A stretch of DNA of 64,000 bases, taken from contig NC_135556.1 in the NCBI RefSeq assembly GCF_964340395.1, forward strand, positions 4,481,001-4,545,000, given 5' to 3'. How positions within the stretch are numbered: position 1 is the stretch's first letter; the number at the start of each line of letters is the position of its first letter. The position numbers and the translations under genes were made by a program. This DNA is from Glandiceps talaboti (taxonomy: Eukaryota > Hemichordata > Enteropneusta > Spengelidae). The notes beneath the pieces were generated by a model. It was given only the letters and a program-made list of their open reading frames with translations. It had not been told where the DNA came from and did not search any database. Positions 37,353 to 51,062 of this stretch are shown piece by piece.

Positions 37353-39756
37353 ACATTTATCTTCAGGTGATTCAATAGGTTGTACAATGTTGACAGTAAT
37401 ATATTTAAATGAAAACAGTTTTAAAAAATGGTCCAGTGGCAGCTTTAAGAAACATCACTGTATGGCAGACCATCTACACGTATTAAAAACTTTATTCAAA
37501 TTCCAAACCTGTTTGCTATTTTGAATTTCCTGAAATGTAGAAAAACAGTTCTGAGTGTTCAGTGACTTGTCACGGAGGTTCACCAGAATACCTGTACTGT
37601 AGGTCAAAGATCAAGAGTTTATTTTATTTTGACCTTGGTGGTCAGTTCAGCAAGGTGTTACTGTAAGCTTTGAGGTCAAGTTGTGATGATAAGGTAGGTA
37701 TCTCTCATGGACAAAGAAAAAATAAGAAAAGTATATATCTTATGCTAACAAAGAAAATTTCAATTTTAAGGATAAGATACATCATGTGACCCAAAATTAC
37801 ATTGTACTGTGTTCAAGGTCAAGATAAAAAGAAAGAAAACAGCAATGACATTGACAACATTGTCAAAAACCTTAACTACTAGTGTTCACATAGAAAAATA
37901 ATTGAATAGTAAAAGTAAGAAGATTTGTATACAAAATGATAGTTTGAAATGTGCTTGATATTGGGAGTGAGCAAAAACCTGTAAATTGAAAATGATATGG
38001 TATTCGTAAGTTTGAACAATAGAAAAATGCATTGTCTCAAGCCAGGGCACAATTGCTGCTGATACAACAGTGGTTTATGACAATGAGAAAAAAGCAGTGA
38101 ACAATTTCTTAATAAAATTGACTCACCTTTTTAAAAAATAAGACATATTTATGTTGTATTTTTACGATATTTATACATATTTTTTTCTTTTTTGGGGTTA
38201 TAACTTATAGATTATACAAGCCATTAAAATAGTATTAATTTTATTTTAATTATCTAAACAGTTAACTTAATAGTTCTGGAAAAGACACGTAACTGAAACA
38301 TTTTGATGGTTGAGCAGGAAACATTGTTTTAAAGTATTGAATGACAGACAAATGTGATCATTAAAAGTGAATACAGCAAAACATTGCATCATAAAAACAG
38401 TAAAGTGTGTAAAGGTAAAATAAAACTGTCAGTGCCTTGAAATGAAAAGTCTAGGAATCCGTTTTTATCTTGTCATCAAGGTGGTTTATAGGTACATGTA
38501 ACTAGCTAAGGAAGGAAATGGTGACAGTTTATTAGTGCAAAATGCACACATACATAAAAACAAAACAGTCTGTGTAGATAAGGACCATAAATGAAGAAAT
38601 ATGTATTCATAAATTCATTTATGCGAACCTCATGTATCTCCATAAAAGTAAATCGTATTTTGATGTAAATAGTGTCTTTTTCAGTAGTTTTGCCATAGTT
38701 GAGGGTATCTCTTGTGTTACTAAGGAAACATGTAAATTTATTAGCATATCTGTATACTAGTATATGTATTGCTTATCAAAATTGTGTTTGTCATTGTCTA
38801 ATAATAGTATGTTAAATAATTGATGGAATGCAAACCAAAAGCAATTAGTTTGGTTTTTGCCTTGAGTTGAATACAGAATTATATAATTAATACCTCCTAA
38901 ACCATTAATGTGCATGGCTGTCAAGCTGATATACTTTTTGTACATGTATTGTAGGTTTTGGGGAAAAGTCTTACCCTAACATGCTTTTGAACAGAAGAAT
39001 GGGACAGTTGTTGTATATGAGACATTTGTAGTTGCATGGTGCAGTTATTACTTATATTGAAGTGTGTACCACGTCATGTTAACAATTTAGTTTACATGTG
39101 CTGTCATTCACAGTGATGTGTCTATTTCTACGTCATTCATGTTAGAGAGATGTCTGAAATTGGTGATGTTAAACATGTACAAATGTAGTTATTTGTGGAC
39201 CAGTCAAGCATAAAAAACTAAGTTTATATAATCTCATCACCATCAACAGTTTGTTAAAATGTAATGGTAGAGAAAGCTTGTAAACAGTATTGCCATGGTG
39301 TTCACAAAAATTGTATCATAAAATCAGACTGACTTAGAGTTTCAATTAGGTGGCACGATGTTTTTTGAAAATCTTGCATTTTGTTGTTTTTGTGGTTATA
39401 GGATCACACGAACAAATATACACTGATAGCGTGCAAGCATATAAATGATACATTTTATCTCATTATGAATGCTAATCAACATCATTGTCTGATGAAACAA
39501 GGAGGATTCAAACACAAAACTGTATATTTCTGTTCTGAGTGAGGATATTGATATGTAATATTTTATGTGCAAGTGCACTATCAGTACCTGTATTTTGTCT
39601 GTAATTCATAGAAAAAAAACGTATGAGATGTTTAAAAAATATTGTCGCGTAATTGAAACTCTGTCACCCAGGTTGTGTAGTAAAAGCCAATGGACAACAT
39701 ACATTCAAATCTCTAAAACTGATTGAAATGTCTGAATATGATATTTGAGTTGTTAC
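37353..39756. other. No gene seen
   Basis: AT-rich non-coding sequence with several A/T homopolymers. Confidence 0.45.
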
Positions 39757-39897
39757 CTTCGTGTTTGTCAAAGATGATAGAAACATCTGACAAGATGTGA
39801 AAGGAAGATATTGGAGATGGTATATAGCAAGTCGATGTGCTGTCACTCACAGGAGTGAGGTGTCTAGTTACACATGTCAGTAATGCATTAAAGGAAT
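39757..39897 (-). CDS. Candidate symmetrical exon with a 58-bp upstream intron
   Basis: On the minus strand, an ideal donor (TTCAG then GTAAGT, intron from 39955) and an acceptor with a pyrimidine tract (CATTGATTTCAG) bound a 58-bp intron (39898-39955). The following 141-nt tract is open for 47 codons (containing TCVTRHLTPVSDSTSTCYIP) and ends at GAAG then GTAACA, phase 1 on both sides. Upstream codons from about 40000 are also open. The peptide is Ser/Thr/Ile-rich and unrecognised. Micro-introns of this size occur in some animals. Chance remains likely. Confidence 0.22.
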
Positions 39898-40465
39898 CTG
39901 AAATCAATGATGGTGAAGTAATTTGAGGATAAGGCAAGCATAATAATTGACTTACCTGAATACAAACACACAGGAACAGTTTGATTTTTTTTAGGATGTC
40001 TATTTCATGCTATCCAAATGATGCGTGTGTTATATTGAAACAATAATAAATTTGATTGAATTAAATATACATGGTGGATCCATTAATAGTTTCCCCATTC
40101 CTTTGATGGAAAGGGCAAGTTTATATATCTAATAAGGAAAAAATAGTGAATTTAAATGATTTTGAAATAAGTAGTGTCTGTTGTGTACATTGACAATGCA
40201 AGGCCGTGAGATGTCAAACCATCTTCTAAATTCTATCCACATCTGTCATACATGCACACAGGTATTTCAATCAAACTTGTCACATAGATAACACATACAT
40301 GTATATGTACTTCACATCAGTGACTTTATTAAACTTACTGTTTCTCAATGAGAAGAATATTATTTACGCTAACATGTATAGAATGTGACCCTATTGTAAA
40401 TCTCTTTTGAGATCAAATACAGGGGTAAGCATTAAAATCATGTATAGAATCAGTCATGTAATCGA

Positions 40466-40485
40466 TCATCATCATCATCATCACC

Positions 40486-40516
<31 letters not shown>

Positions 40517-40650
40517 CTATCACTCCCACCACCACCACCACCATCATCGTCATCATCACAGCCACCATCACTACCACCACCAACACCACCACCACTATCA
40601 CTTCCACCATCATCATCATCATCCCTACCACCACCACCACCATCATCATC
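40466..40650. repeat. (CAT/CAC)n trinucleotide array
   Basis: About 185 bp of CAY triplets with occasional CTA/CTT interruptions. It translates to His-rich and Val/Met-rich frames on the two strands, none of which is a gene. Confidence 0.97.
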
Positions 40651-40660
40651 TATAGCCATC

Positions 40661-41884
40661 ACTACAACTCTCACATATTACAATCTCTACCACCTTAGCA
40701 ATGCAGCTGTATACAAATCTTTATTCAAGTAGTCATTTACCATTGTACGATACAAAAGAGAAAATACCAAAGGTACTAAAGTTGTAATTGTTGTCCTAGT
40801 AGTGAAGTATTGACCTCTTGTTCTGTGCAATATAAACATATTTTATGAACTGTCTATACTACATGTACATACACTGAGTGCATTGTATGCCAGTTACAGG
40901 TGTGTTGGCATAACTCTTCACTGACTACATTGTATACTAGTTACAGGTGTGTTTATATCAACTCTTCACAATGAACTATTTCATTGTGACCTGAAACCAA
41001 ACACTGTTTTCCTATAAGACATATTCTCTTATTTCCCACCATACGTAGGCCGCACAACAGGAGAACTTGGATTATATACGTTAGACAAGAAAGAAAGAAA
41101 ATATGAATAAAAACTGACAATCTATGATTGTAATAAAAAATACTCAAATTAGGCAGCGTGTATTCTTTACACTTATTTTGTAGGAATTCAAGAATGTTTA
41201 TATACTGCACAGAGATTAATAAAAGAATATAACAAACAGAAAACTATGGAAATTATATCGTTTACATGTTGCGTTTATTTAAGTCTTTTAGCAGACCACA
41301 TCATATTGCAACTATTTTCAAATATGGGTGTCTTAATTATTAAAGTTAATAGACTGTATTATTTACAAATGCTTTGAGTTAAACTAAGTTAAGCTTAAAA
41401 GAAAAAGAAAGTGTGTGCATCTGTATCTGCCATCATCTCTATCACATGATATAATATAATATAATATAAATAAAAAATATTTGTAATATACAATTTATTT
41501 GGGTTTCATCAGTGATGCACTTTGAAACTGCAGACACAAATTAAATTGACATAGTCTAGTTAAAAAGTTCACAACACTTTAGTCAACACACAGCATAGAT
41601 TAAACAGATCAAATAGAGTAAATTAAGAAAGATAATAAACACATGAGATTATTACAGAGAAGGAAATGAATTGTTGTGTTGGCGTCTAAAAACTTATATG
41701 ATGATCTTTAGACTATAAGTAAAAACCGTATAAAAACATTTCCATGTGTTTTGTGACTACATGCACTTACATGTACTGTACCTGTGAGTTTCATGTAAAT
41801 TAATAAAGAAAAGTGGTACAATGTAGTTGTACATAATGTTTGATATAGCGTAACGTCTGTATCAAAGTAAAGTGAATAAGCTAA
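40661..41884. other. No gene seen
   Basis: Non-coding AT-rich sequence. A short (TATAA)n tract lies near 41450-41470. Confidence 0.45.
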
Positions 41885-42430
41885 GAATAGGGAATATTGA
41901 ACAGGTCTGAAATGAAAATAGAACATCTGAAGAGTATAAATTTTGATTCAATATTATATCCTAATATATTAACCACATCAGTCATCTTTGTGAAATCCAG
42001 GAAATCATGTGAACACATACAGTAACACACTGTAGTTTAGGGGAAACAAGCAGCTGTATCAAAGTATGTGACTAAAGATACATGTACATGTGTATACTAT
42101 TAAATATATACTATTAGGGAATCAAGCATGTCTGAAATGAAAATAAAACATCTGAAGAGTATAAATATTGATTCAATATAATTATGTCCTAATAGTAACC
42201 ACATCAGTCATGATTGTGAAATAGATGATATGATGTGAACACGTACACTGTAATTTAGGGGAAACAAGCTGACTCAAGATGGACTGAGAATAAGGAATTA
42301 AGCCTGTCTGAAATGAAAATAGTGTGTAAATTTTGATTCGATATTATGTCCTACTATACATCTCGTAACCACATTAGTCATCATTGTGAAATACTGGAAA
42401 TCATGTAAACATCTACACGTACATCATCAT
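41885..42430. repeat. Tandem triplication of a roughly 150-230 bp unit
   Basis: Three diverged copies at about 41885-42090, 42113-42275 and 42285-42430 share, in order, GTCTGAAATGAAAATA, a TTTTGATTCRATATTATRTCC block, CCACATCAGTCAT, TTGTGAAAT and (copies 1 and 2) TTTAGGGGAAACAAGC. Copies shorten from left to right. It directly precedes the satellite block. Confidence 0.85.
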
Positions 42431-42715
42431 CGCAAACCACGGCCTGTTTTACGACAACGTTCTTTAATAATGAGACTGTAGTGGTAGAAATAATAATTCT
42501 GGTTTACAAGAATGCACGTACATGTACAGTGTGGTAAAGTAATACATCTAATATTCATCTCATTAGTAAATATTCACTATTAAAGATATTTACAATATTT
42601 TAGTTCTAGGATAATCCAAGCAATCAATGTCATAAGAATTAAAATTTGTATTACTTGGTGATTAGGTAACTATATGTTAATGAATAGTCATTTACTTGTT
42701 TACATGCGTATACAT

Positions 42716-44045
42716 TTGTATATAGTGATATATTCATTAGGTCTGTAGATATACATGTATACATATACATTTGTATATAGTGATATATTCATTAGGTCTG
42801 TAGATATACATGTATACATATACATTTGTATATAGTGATATATTTATTAGGTCTATAGATATACATGTATACATATACATTGTATATAGTGATATATTCA
42901 TTAGGTCTATAGATATACATGTATACATATACATTGTATATAGTGATATATTCATTAGGTCTGTAGATATACATGTATACATATACATTTGTATATAGTG
43001 ATATATTCATTAGGTCTATAGATATACATGTATACATATACATTGTATATAGTGATATATTCATTAGGTCTATAGATATACATGTATACATATACATTTG
43101 TATATAGTGATATATTCATTAGGTCTGTAGATATACATGTATACATATACATTTGTATATAGTGATATATTCATTAGGTCTATAGATATACATGTATACA
43201 TATACATTGTATATAGTGATATATTCATTAGGTCTATAGATATACATGTATACATATACATTTGTATATAGTGATATATTCATTAGGTCTGTAGATATAC
43301 ATGTATACATATACATTTGTATATAGTGATATATTCATTAGGTCTGTAGATATACATGTATACATATACATTTGTATATAGTGATATATTCATTAGGTCT
43401 GTAGATATACATGTATACATATACATTGTATATAGTGATATATTCATTAGGTCTATAAATATACATGTATACATATACATTGTATATAGTGATATATTCA
43501 TTAGGTCTATAGATATACATGTATACATATACATTGTATATAGTGATGTATTTATTAGGTCTGTAGATATACATGTATACATATACATTGTATATAGTGA
43601 TATAATCATTAGGTCTATAGATATACATGTATACATATACATTGTATATAGTGATGTATTTATTAGGTCTATAGATATACATGTATACATATACATTGTA
43701 TATAGTGATGTATTTATTAGGTCTATAGATATACATGTATACATATACATTGTATATAGTGATGTATTTATTAGGTCTATACATATACATTGTATATAGT
43801 GATGTATTTATTAGGTCTATAGATATACATGTATACATATACATTGTATATAGTGATGTATTTATTAGGTCTGTAGATATACATGTATACATATACATTG
43901 TATATAGTGATGTATTTATTAGGTCTATAGATATACATGTATACATATACATTGTATATAGTGATGTATTTATTAGGTCTATAGATATACATGTATACAT
44001 ATACATTGTATATAGTGATGTATTTATTAGGTCTGTAGATGTTCA
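42716..44045. repeat. 54/55-bp satellite array, about 24 copies
   Basis: Unit: GGTCTATAGATATACATGTA TACATATACATTGTATATAG TGATGTATTTATTA (54 bp). Left copies have ATATTCATTAG and often an extra T (TTTG, 55 bp); from about 43540 copies switch to GTATTTATTAG and stay at 54 bp. One copy near 43780 has an internal deletion. Each unit holds the palindrome TATACATGTATA. Because 54 is divisible by 3, long frames open on both strands; these are not genes. Confidence 0.97.
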
Positions 44046-44204
44046 TGTATAGATAAACAAATCAATTCAAACTTTGTACTGCACCATAATACTTAGGTAT
44101 AAATCCTAGCTTCCAACCTGAGTCCTCAAGTCTTCTTCAGGGATGTGAAGTCACACGTTGTTCAGATAGATACCCGGTAGATGTACATGTATAGATGTAT
44201 CTAG

Positions 44205-44246
44205 ATAGATAGATGTATGTGTAGATGATGTATGTATAGATGTGTC

Positions 44247-44335
<89 letters not shown>

Positions 44336-44381
44336 GTATCTAGATAGATATATGTGTAGATGATGTATGTATAGATGTATC

Positions 44382-44435
<54 letters not shown>

Positions 44436-44558
44436 GATGTATCTAGATAGATAGATGTATGTGTATATGATGTATATGTATCTAGATAGATAGATGTATC
44501 TAGATAGATGTATGTTTAGATGATGTATGTATAGATGTATCTAGATAGCTAGACAGAC

Positions 44559-44609
<51 letters not shown>

Positions 44610-44620
44610 CAGATAGATAG

Positions 44621-44653
<33 letters not shown>

Positions 44654-44655
44654 TA
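44205..44655. repeat. (GATA)n array with interspersed higher-order units
   Basis: Three long GATA/ATAG blocks separated by units built from GATGTATCTAGATAGATAGATG-like and GTAGATGATGTATGTATAG segments. The separators recur, so the array has a higher-order structure rather than simple slippage. Confidence 0.95.
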
Positions 44656-45240
44656 CAGATAGATGTATACATCTATAGATGTGTCTAATGGTTATTATTG
44701 GACATAGAGTGACTTAAAATGTATCAAGTAGCTGACAGATGTGATGTCTCGTCTTACACATTGAGCCCATTAGTCTCCAGCAGTAAGAGAACCTACTCAG
44801 TGTTGGTTGAGATTAGGTGGTGCATTCACTGGCCTTCTATAATCCGCCGACATCAGCTGCTGATCTAATCTAAGGGTATCAGTTTGATACTATTATGAAG
44901 GGAAGTCTCACAGCCAGGGAAGTGTTTTCAACCTCAAATCAGTTTAGGACCCTCTGGGATGATCTAATTATCAGTCTCAGGTGTATACATTGCATTTCTT
45001 TTATGAAAGTAAGTGGTTCTTGTGTGAGCTTGTCATTATACGAATATTTGTTCATAACAAGTAATATGTATTCAAATGAACAACTGTTGTCAACAAATCA
45101 TCTGTCACAGGTGCATTTTAAAAAACTTTTGAAAACTCCATACATTGTAGTTCAGTTGTGATATACCACTTCATTAGAAGTGTTCTATGTCATGTAATAC
45201 AGACATCATTAGAAGTGTTCTATGTCATGTAGACATTACA
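44656..45240. other. Spacer between satellite arrays
   Basis: Unique-looking sequence of about 580 bp. It ends with a short duplication of CATTAGAAGTGTTCTATGTC (from 45171 and 45207). No gene supported. Confidence 0.5.
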
Positions 45241-46048
45241 ATCTTCGTGTACAGTGGTGAAAGTAACTGATAGTACATTGTACAGTGTACAGTGGTGAAA
45301 GTAACTGATAGTACGTTGTATAGTGTACAGTGGTGAAAGTAACTGATAGTACGTTGTATAGTGTACAGTGGTGAAAGTAACTGATAGTACGTTGTATAGT
45401 GTACAGTGGTGAAAGTAACTGATAGTACATTGTACAGTGTACAGTGGTGAAAGTAACTGATAGTACATTGTACAGTGTACAGTGGTGAAAGTAACTGATA
45501 GTACATTGTACAGTGTACAGTGGTGAAATTAACTGATAGTACATTGTACAGTGTACAGTGGTGAAAGTAACTGATAGTACAGTGTACAGTGGTGAAAGTA
45601 ACTGATAGTACATTGTACAGTGTACAGTGGTGAAATTAACTGATAGTACATTGTACAGTGTACAGTGGTGAAAGTAACTGATAGTACATTGTACAGTGTA
45701 CAGTGGTGAAAGTAACTGATAGTACATTGTACAATGTACAGTGGTGAAAGTAATTGATAGTACAGTGTACAGTGGTGAAAGTAACTGATAGTACATTGTA
45801 CAGTGTAAGGTGGTGAAAGTAACTGATAGTACATTGTACAATGTACAGTGGTGAAAGTAACTGATAGTACACTGTACAGTGGTGGAATTAACTGATAGTA
45901 CACTGTACAGTGGTGAAAGTAACTGATAGTACAGTGTACTGTGGTGAAAGTAACTGATAGTACATTGTACAGTGTACAGTGGTGAAAGTAACTGATAGTA
46001 CAGTGTACAGTGGTGAAAGTAACTGATAGTACATTGTACAATGTACAG
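45241..46048. repeat. 38-bp minisatellite with 28-bp variant
   Basis: Over twenty copies of GTGTACAGTGGTGAAAGTAA CTGATAGTACATTGTACA. A shorter form lacks ten bases (TTGTACAGTG region). Sub-variants (GTACGTTGTATAG) are clustered at 45300-45400, showing local homogenisation. Neither length is a multiple of 3, so translations cycle through the frames. Confidence 0.97.
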
Positions 46049-47145
46049 TCCTTAACTGGTACACTAAAAGGCAGGATTTTTCAGAGTTCACCGTAGACAG
46101 ACTGACTATAACTGACTTAACAAGGTAATATTTGACTGCAATAAGGATTGGTGTGTCAGCATTAGTATTAAAACAGAGAGACTTTAATAGTGACTGTGAG
46201 CAAAGCAATGTACTGCAATAAGGATCGGTCTATCAGCATTAGGAAAACAGACAAAAAGTCTTTGTGACTCAGTAGCTTATATTGTCATCGACCAATTTCT
46301 CCAAAACTGTCTGCAAGGTGAACACTGCTTGCCATATATATAATATGAAATGTAACAATAATTTGAATGGGAGTCATGTATGTAAAGTTATTGCCTGTAG
46401 ACCCATATAGTACATTGTGTAATTGAGTATAATTTCCTGCATACAAAATATGAAATCTGTTTAATAACCATGTAATTGCCATATGGAATTTACAAAATAT
46501 ATGTTCAAATCAAATAGACAGTACAAGCCTAGAATTCTGCATATTCTAAGATTTTGAAGAAATGCAGAGAAAAACTTGAAGATGAAGAAACAAGTCACAA
46601 ACAGTCTGATCATATATACATGTACATGTAGCAATATCTCCATATTCATTGATATTGAAAGAAATGATTAATTTGTTGCTTTGACTAGTTCAATTGGATT
46701 TCTCCAATGAAAATACCGTATATCACTTTAATGTGGCGACAGTTGCGTAGACAGGGTTTAAAAATGTCTTAGGGAGAAGACATATTAATAGAAGTCTGTA
46801 ACAGATGCTTCATCACCAGGTGACAATGTCTGGTATATCTTTCACCTTTAAGATGAGTGATGGCGTGTTATGACAAGGTTACTTTATCACACAGCAACCA
46901 CATACACTATATTTTTCATTGCTTTGTGTATTTTGAAGCCATCATAACTTTATGATTGGAGTGATAGTTTAATGTGTTGTTTGCCCTTCAAATGTTATTT
47001 TAATTAGTTTCCCACATAGAGATTTTTCGTACCACTGTTTTTGGTTGCTATGGTTTTAAAAAGTCTTTCTGTTTATGTTACCCTCCACGAGGGTTTATGG
47101 TCACCCATACAGTACACAAATAAATACATAATTTTTATTTTCTTA
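46049..47145. other. No gene seen
   Basis: Non-coding. A partial duplication (GCAATAAGGATYGGTSTRTC AGCATTAG) recurs at about 46138 and 46214. Confidence 0.45.
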
Positions 47146-47300
47146 TACATACATACATACACACATACATACATACATACATACATGCACGCACACACAT
47201 GCACACACACACACACTCGCGCACACGCACGCACACACACACATACACGCATACATACATACATACATACATATGAAGGAATGAATGAATGAACAAACGA
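47146..47300. repeat. (TACA)n/(CACG)n/(GAAT)n compound microsatellite
   Basis: Array of TACA, GCAC/CACA and TACA units closing with GAAT/GAAC tetranucleotides. Open frames here are artefacts of the repeat. Confidence 0.97.
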
Positions 47301-47970
47301 ATGATATAAAAGAGCAGGAAATGTGATACCAAAAATGTGATGGCATGTGTTAATTTATATTCTCAACTACGAACTTAAGTGACTTTATTTATGAACATAA
47401 AGTACACACAAAGTGATATGCGTATTGTTTTGGAGTCATATATCACGCTGGGAATACCAGACCAAAATATACAGAAAAAAGTGTTAAACCATCACTACAT
47501 GATTCCTACTTTCAGTCTGTAGTATGTACATGTACTGTGACTGTGTTTTAAGATTATAATCAGTTTAACACATTTCACCCTTGCCAGAGTGAGATATAAA
47601 CAGCCATGAGGGATGCATTAATGGCTCACTATATTTTGATATAAAAATTCAATTTAGGCTTCATCGTTTCCTTTTAAAAAATAGCTTCACTAGGTGTCTG
47701 TACCCAGCAGCAAGTTATCGGTGCTAATCTGTTGAGCTTCACTACTTTTTAGACAAATTGTCTCCTCAAGACAAGATGACAATTAAGGAAGTAGTGAATC
47801 TTCAAATTTTGATTTTTAAGAAATCAATATTTCATACCAAGGGATGTATTGTTGAATTGTGATCAATACAGACTGTATGTATCTCTTTCTTTAATGATTA
47901 GTTTTTAAGATGACAACATACACTGGTTGGTATGCACTGAAAAGATGTAGTTATTTGTACATGGACAACA
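47301..47970. other. No gene seen
   Basis: Non-coding AT-rich DNA between two microsatellites. Confidence 0.45.
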
Positions 47971-48323
47971 GTCATACATGCATACATGCGTGTATGTGTG
48001 TATGCATGTATGTATGTATGTATGTATGTATGTATGTATGCATCACTATAATTTACCTAGCCATGGATGGCAAAACAAATCATGCATTGAATTTGAACCT
48101 GAGAAATAAGTTAGTCTACACATATTTTAAAATTGCACCTGATGCCAGCGTATTCAGTGTGTCAACCTGTCAATCAGAAGTGAATTTGGAGTATGTCGTA
48201 TCAGACCTTACTTTAAGCAGCAGTGAAATAAGAAAGTTTATTTATTTATCAACTTCACAAATTGAAGATTGTAGAAGCTGCCTTCAGCATTTTGCCAAAC
48301 TCGTTAATATGCTGTCCACATGA
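47971..48323 (+). other. (ATGT)n microsatellite followed by an open tract
   Basis: The (ATGT)n array occupies about 47976-48040. The frame continues open for about 90 codons to TGA at 48323, with a mixed composition containing ASVFSVSTCQSEVNLEY. No acceptor or donor defines it and no family is recognised. Likely a chance frame, but better than background. Confidence 0.2.
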
Positions 48324-50265
48324 GCTGTGTTGTGATGAGGGCCTACTTGTTAATACACATGACTGATTCACATAATCATGCTAAGAAATTTCATTTCCAT
48401 GTAAACTTGTTTAATCTGGACTACTTTACTAGGCCAGCAAACATGAGCAATTTCCAGCCAGACTCACCCCCATGGGGAATTGTCTAGCACTGTTCAGGTC
48501 AATTTGTGGCGATGTGACTGTCAAGTTTTACACTGTACCTTCATCCTAAAAAACTCTATCACTGCACTATTGTTATTATATTATAGCACAGAGAGTGACT
48601 TAAAATATATCAATAATGTAACTGCTTATATTATAAAAGTACATAATATTGCCCTAGTTTGATTTTCGTGAGTCAATACAGATGGTCAAGAAGGCTATTT
48701 TCAAGATAAAATACTCAATCTTTTCTTGACTTTGCATGTAATTACTTGCTTACTGTTAAATTGAGACATTGATTATCTGTGCACCAAATGAAACAAGACA
48801 TGATCATATGTAAATGGCATATGTAGTCTAGACATCCAGTCATAGAATTACATGTATATGAAATAATATATTCTCAGAGTATTAGTGTTATCTTTAAAGA
48901 CTGAAATCCAATGAAACCAATATGAAAATTGTCAGTAATGATAATCATATATATTGAAATAAAATGCATTTGATGATTAATCAGTTCATAGTACATGTCT
49001 TAGTCATTAAAACTATTGATGTTTCCATTTACATTAAATTTGCATTATGTTTGTGGCATGTTATAGGGTATTTGTGAAATGTTAAGGATCAGCACTTTTC
49101 TGATTACTGCACATGTTCAATCTACAGCTCATGATAGAACCAACAACATATGATCAAGCCATACATGTAGGCTAGTATTGTCACAATAATACCAACTACA
49201 CAGTGCTCTTTAATTATTTCAGACCATATATCCAAATAGTATCAGCCAATTTCCCTGCATACATGTACTTCAAATCGGTTCTCAACACTTGTAAATTTCC
49301 TCTCTGGGAAATTAAATCTGAATTGCCATAGAAGTGTAATGATGTTGCACTGTCAGTCCTTAACATTCAGCTACATAATGTAGCTGATATAGCAGTTTGT
49401 CAATTATTGGGAATTTCCTCTTTAATTGTCTCTTTACCTTGTGGTTTATTCAGAACTATTTTCCTGTTATTTCTTCACCATGAAAACAGGCTATAACCTG
49501 TCTCTTTGTATTCTAGAGTGTGATGTGATCACTTTGAAATTGAGAGAGAGAACAACACATGACTACTATATTTTTACCTCCAATGGTAATTCACATACTA
49601 CATCATTTTTGTAAATTAAATAATTCATTGATATTACAACTTACAAGTATATATGTATAATAATTCTGTAAAAACAACATTAATCAATTTAATAGCAGTT
49701 GCATAGATGCCAGCTCCATAACAGTTATTTTTGTGATAGAAACATAATCATCATATTGTACATGCTAATACGGAGCATATAAATTATGATTGTAGGAAAT
49801 GTAGGAACTGTAATGGGGAAAATTCCACGTCATATGATTCGACAAGATTTCCACTTGCCACATTGAAGTAGACATGGAGATCAGTGCTTTCAGAAGCAAG
49901 TATCCTCAGTGACTTCATTTGCGTGCAGACATTAGATCTTAAGACATTAGATCTTCAAAGACATTTTGATTGTAAATTGACAATATATTTGAGAATAAAG
50001 GACAAATTTACTCAAGGATGCATAGAAATGGATCATGTGGATATCCAGTAACATTAGTATACAATTCAGTGTGCTACTTTTATTGACCAGAGACATATTG
50101 GAAAAGACTAGTGAAGATAAAATGGCCATACAAGGATAGATGGTGTCTACTTAATAGTGTTGTCCATTTGCGGAGCATGTAATCAATTTGGCTGAAACTA
50201 AGTGATAAAGATGGCTGCCATCATTACATTTTGTACAACAAGAGGAAGTGATAGATCCGGTAGAT
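48324..50265. other. No gene seen
   Basis: AT-rich non-coding sequence; no repeat arrays or supported exons. Confidence 0.45.
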
Positions 50266-50266
50266 G

Positions 50267-50308
<42 letters not shown>
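50266..50308. repeat. (CA)n microsatellite
   Basis: About twenty uninterrupted CA dinucleotides, then CATACATACG. Confidence 0.98.
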
Positions 50309-50312
<4 letters not shown>

Positions 50313-50943
50313 TACGTAATTATGTACTGAACATTTGTATATGGAGCATTTGTGTGTACAACTATCAAACCTGTTCTAAAATGTCAGTACTACCTCTATA
50401 TTTGTACATATCTACATGCTTGATTACCAAGGTGCAGTGTAAAGCCCATAATGAGAAAGTCAACTCGGAATTTATGGTGAAAATTTGAAATAAGTTTTTA
50501 AAAAGTGTGTCTTAAGAACGTGTGGTTTATATATTATAAACTACAATAAGCAGACTCATGTTTGACTTGGTACATTTGTGTTATTAAGCTTTCTGGTCAC
50601 ACTAACATCTCTATTCAAAATTAATTGCATATAATGATAATCCAGATTTGATATATCCCTTAAGTGCTTTTACTTATATGACTATTTCTTGGACTGATAA
50701 GAATATGAACTAGATTGTAAAGTATTTTTGTCAAGTGGCTCAATTTGACATGTTCCATTTAGAGGGTTCAAACTTCTAATGCGTTTAAGAAGATAACAGT
50801 TTTTAATCAAAGTATTGAATATACCGATAGCCTGTCCCTATCGGGGAATATTCACTGTAATTAAGGTATGGAATTAGCCTGTATTAGGAATGATATCAAT
50901 TTAGTGAGTAAGGTATTATGCCAAGTCATCCTGACCAGATTGT

Positions 50944-51062
50944 ATGAATGGCAGCATAGAACTCAACAATTTGCAATCAGTATGCCATGAATGGCAGGAT
51001 AGAAATTGTACCATTCTGATTCACAATCTATACAACATGTATGGCAGGATAGAAACTGTACT
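50944..51062. repeat. Short tandem repeat, about 54-bp unit, 3 copies
   Basis: Three copies centred on ATGGCAGGATAGAAMTGTA with degenerate spacers (CAATTTGCAATCAG, GATTCACAATCTATAC). It gives a 66-codon frame that is not a gene. Confidence 0.75.

Noticed and set aside
40407-40674. Poly-His and Val/Met-rich frames
   Set aside because: CAY trinucleotide microsatellite; no flanking coding sequence.
42737-44052. Repetitive frames up to 222 codons on both strands
   Set aside because: The 54-bp satellite lacks stops in some frames and its length is a multiple of three, so long frames arise automatically.
45220-46208. Overlapping minus-strand frames with YYQLLSPLYT-type repeats
   Set aside because: Same peptide appears in shifted frames because the 38-bp unit is not a multiple of three; a minisatellite, not a repeat protein.
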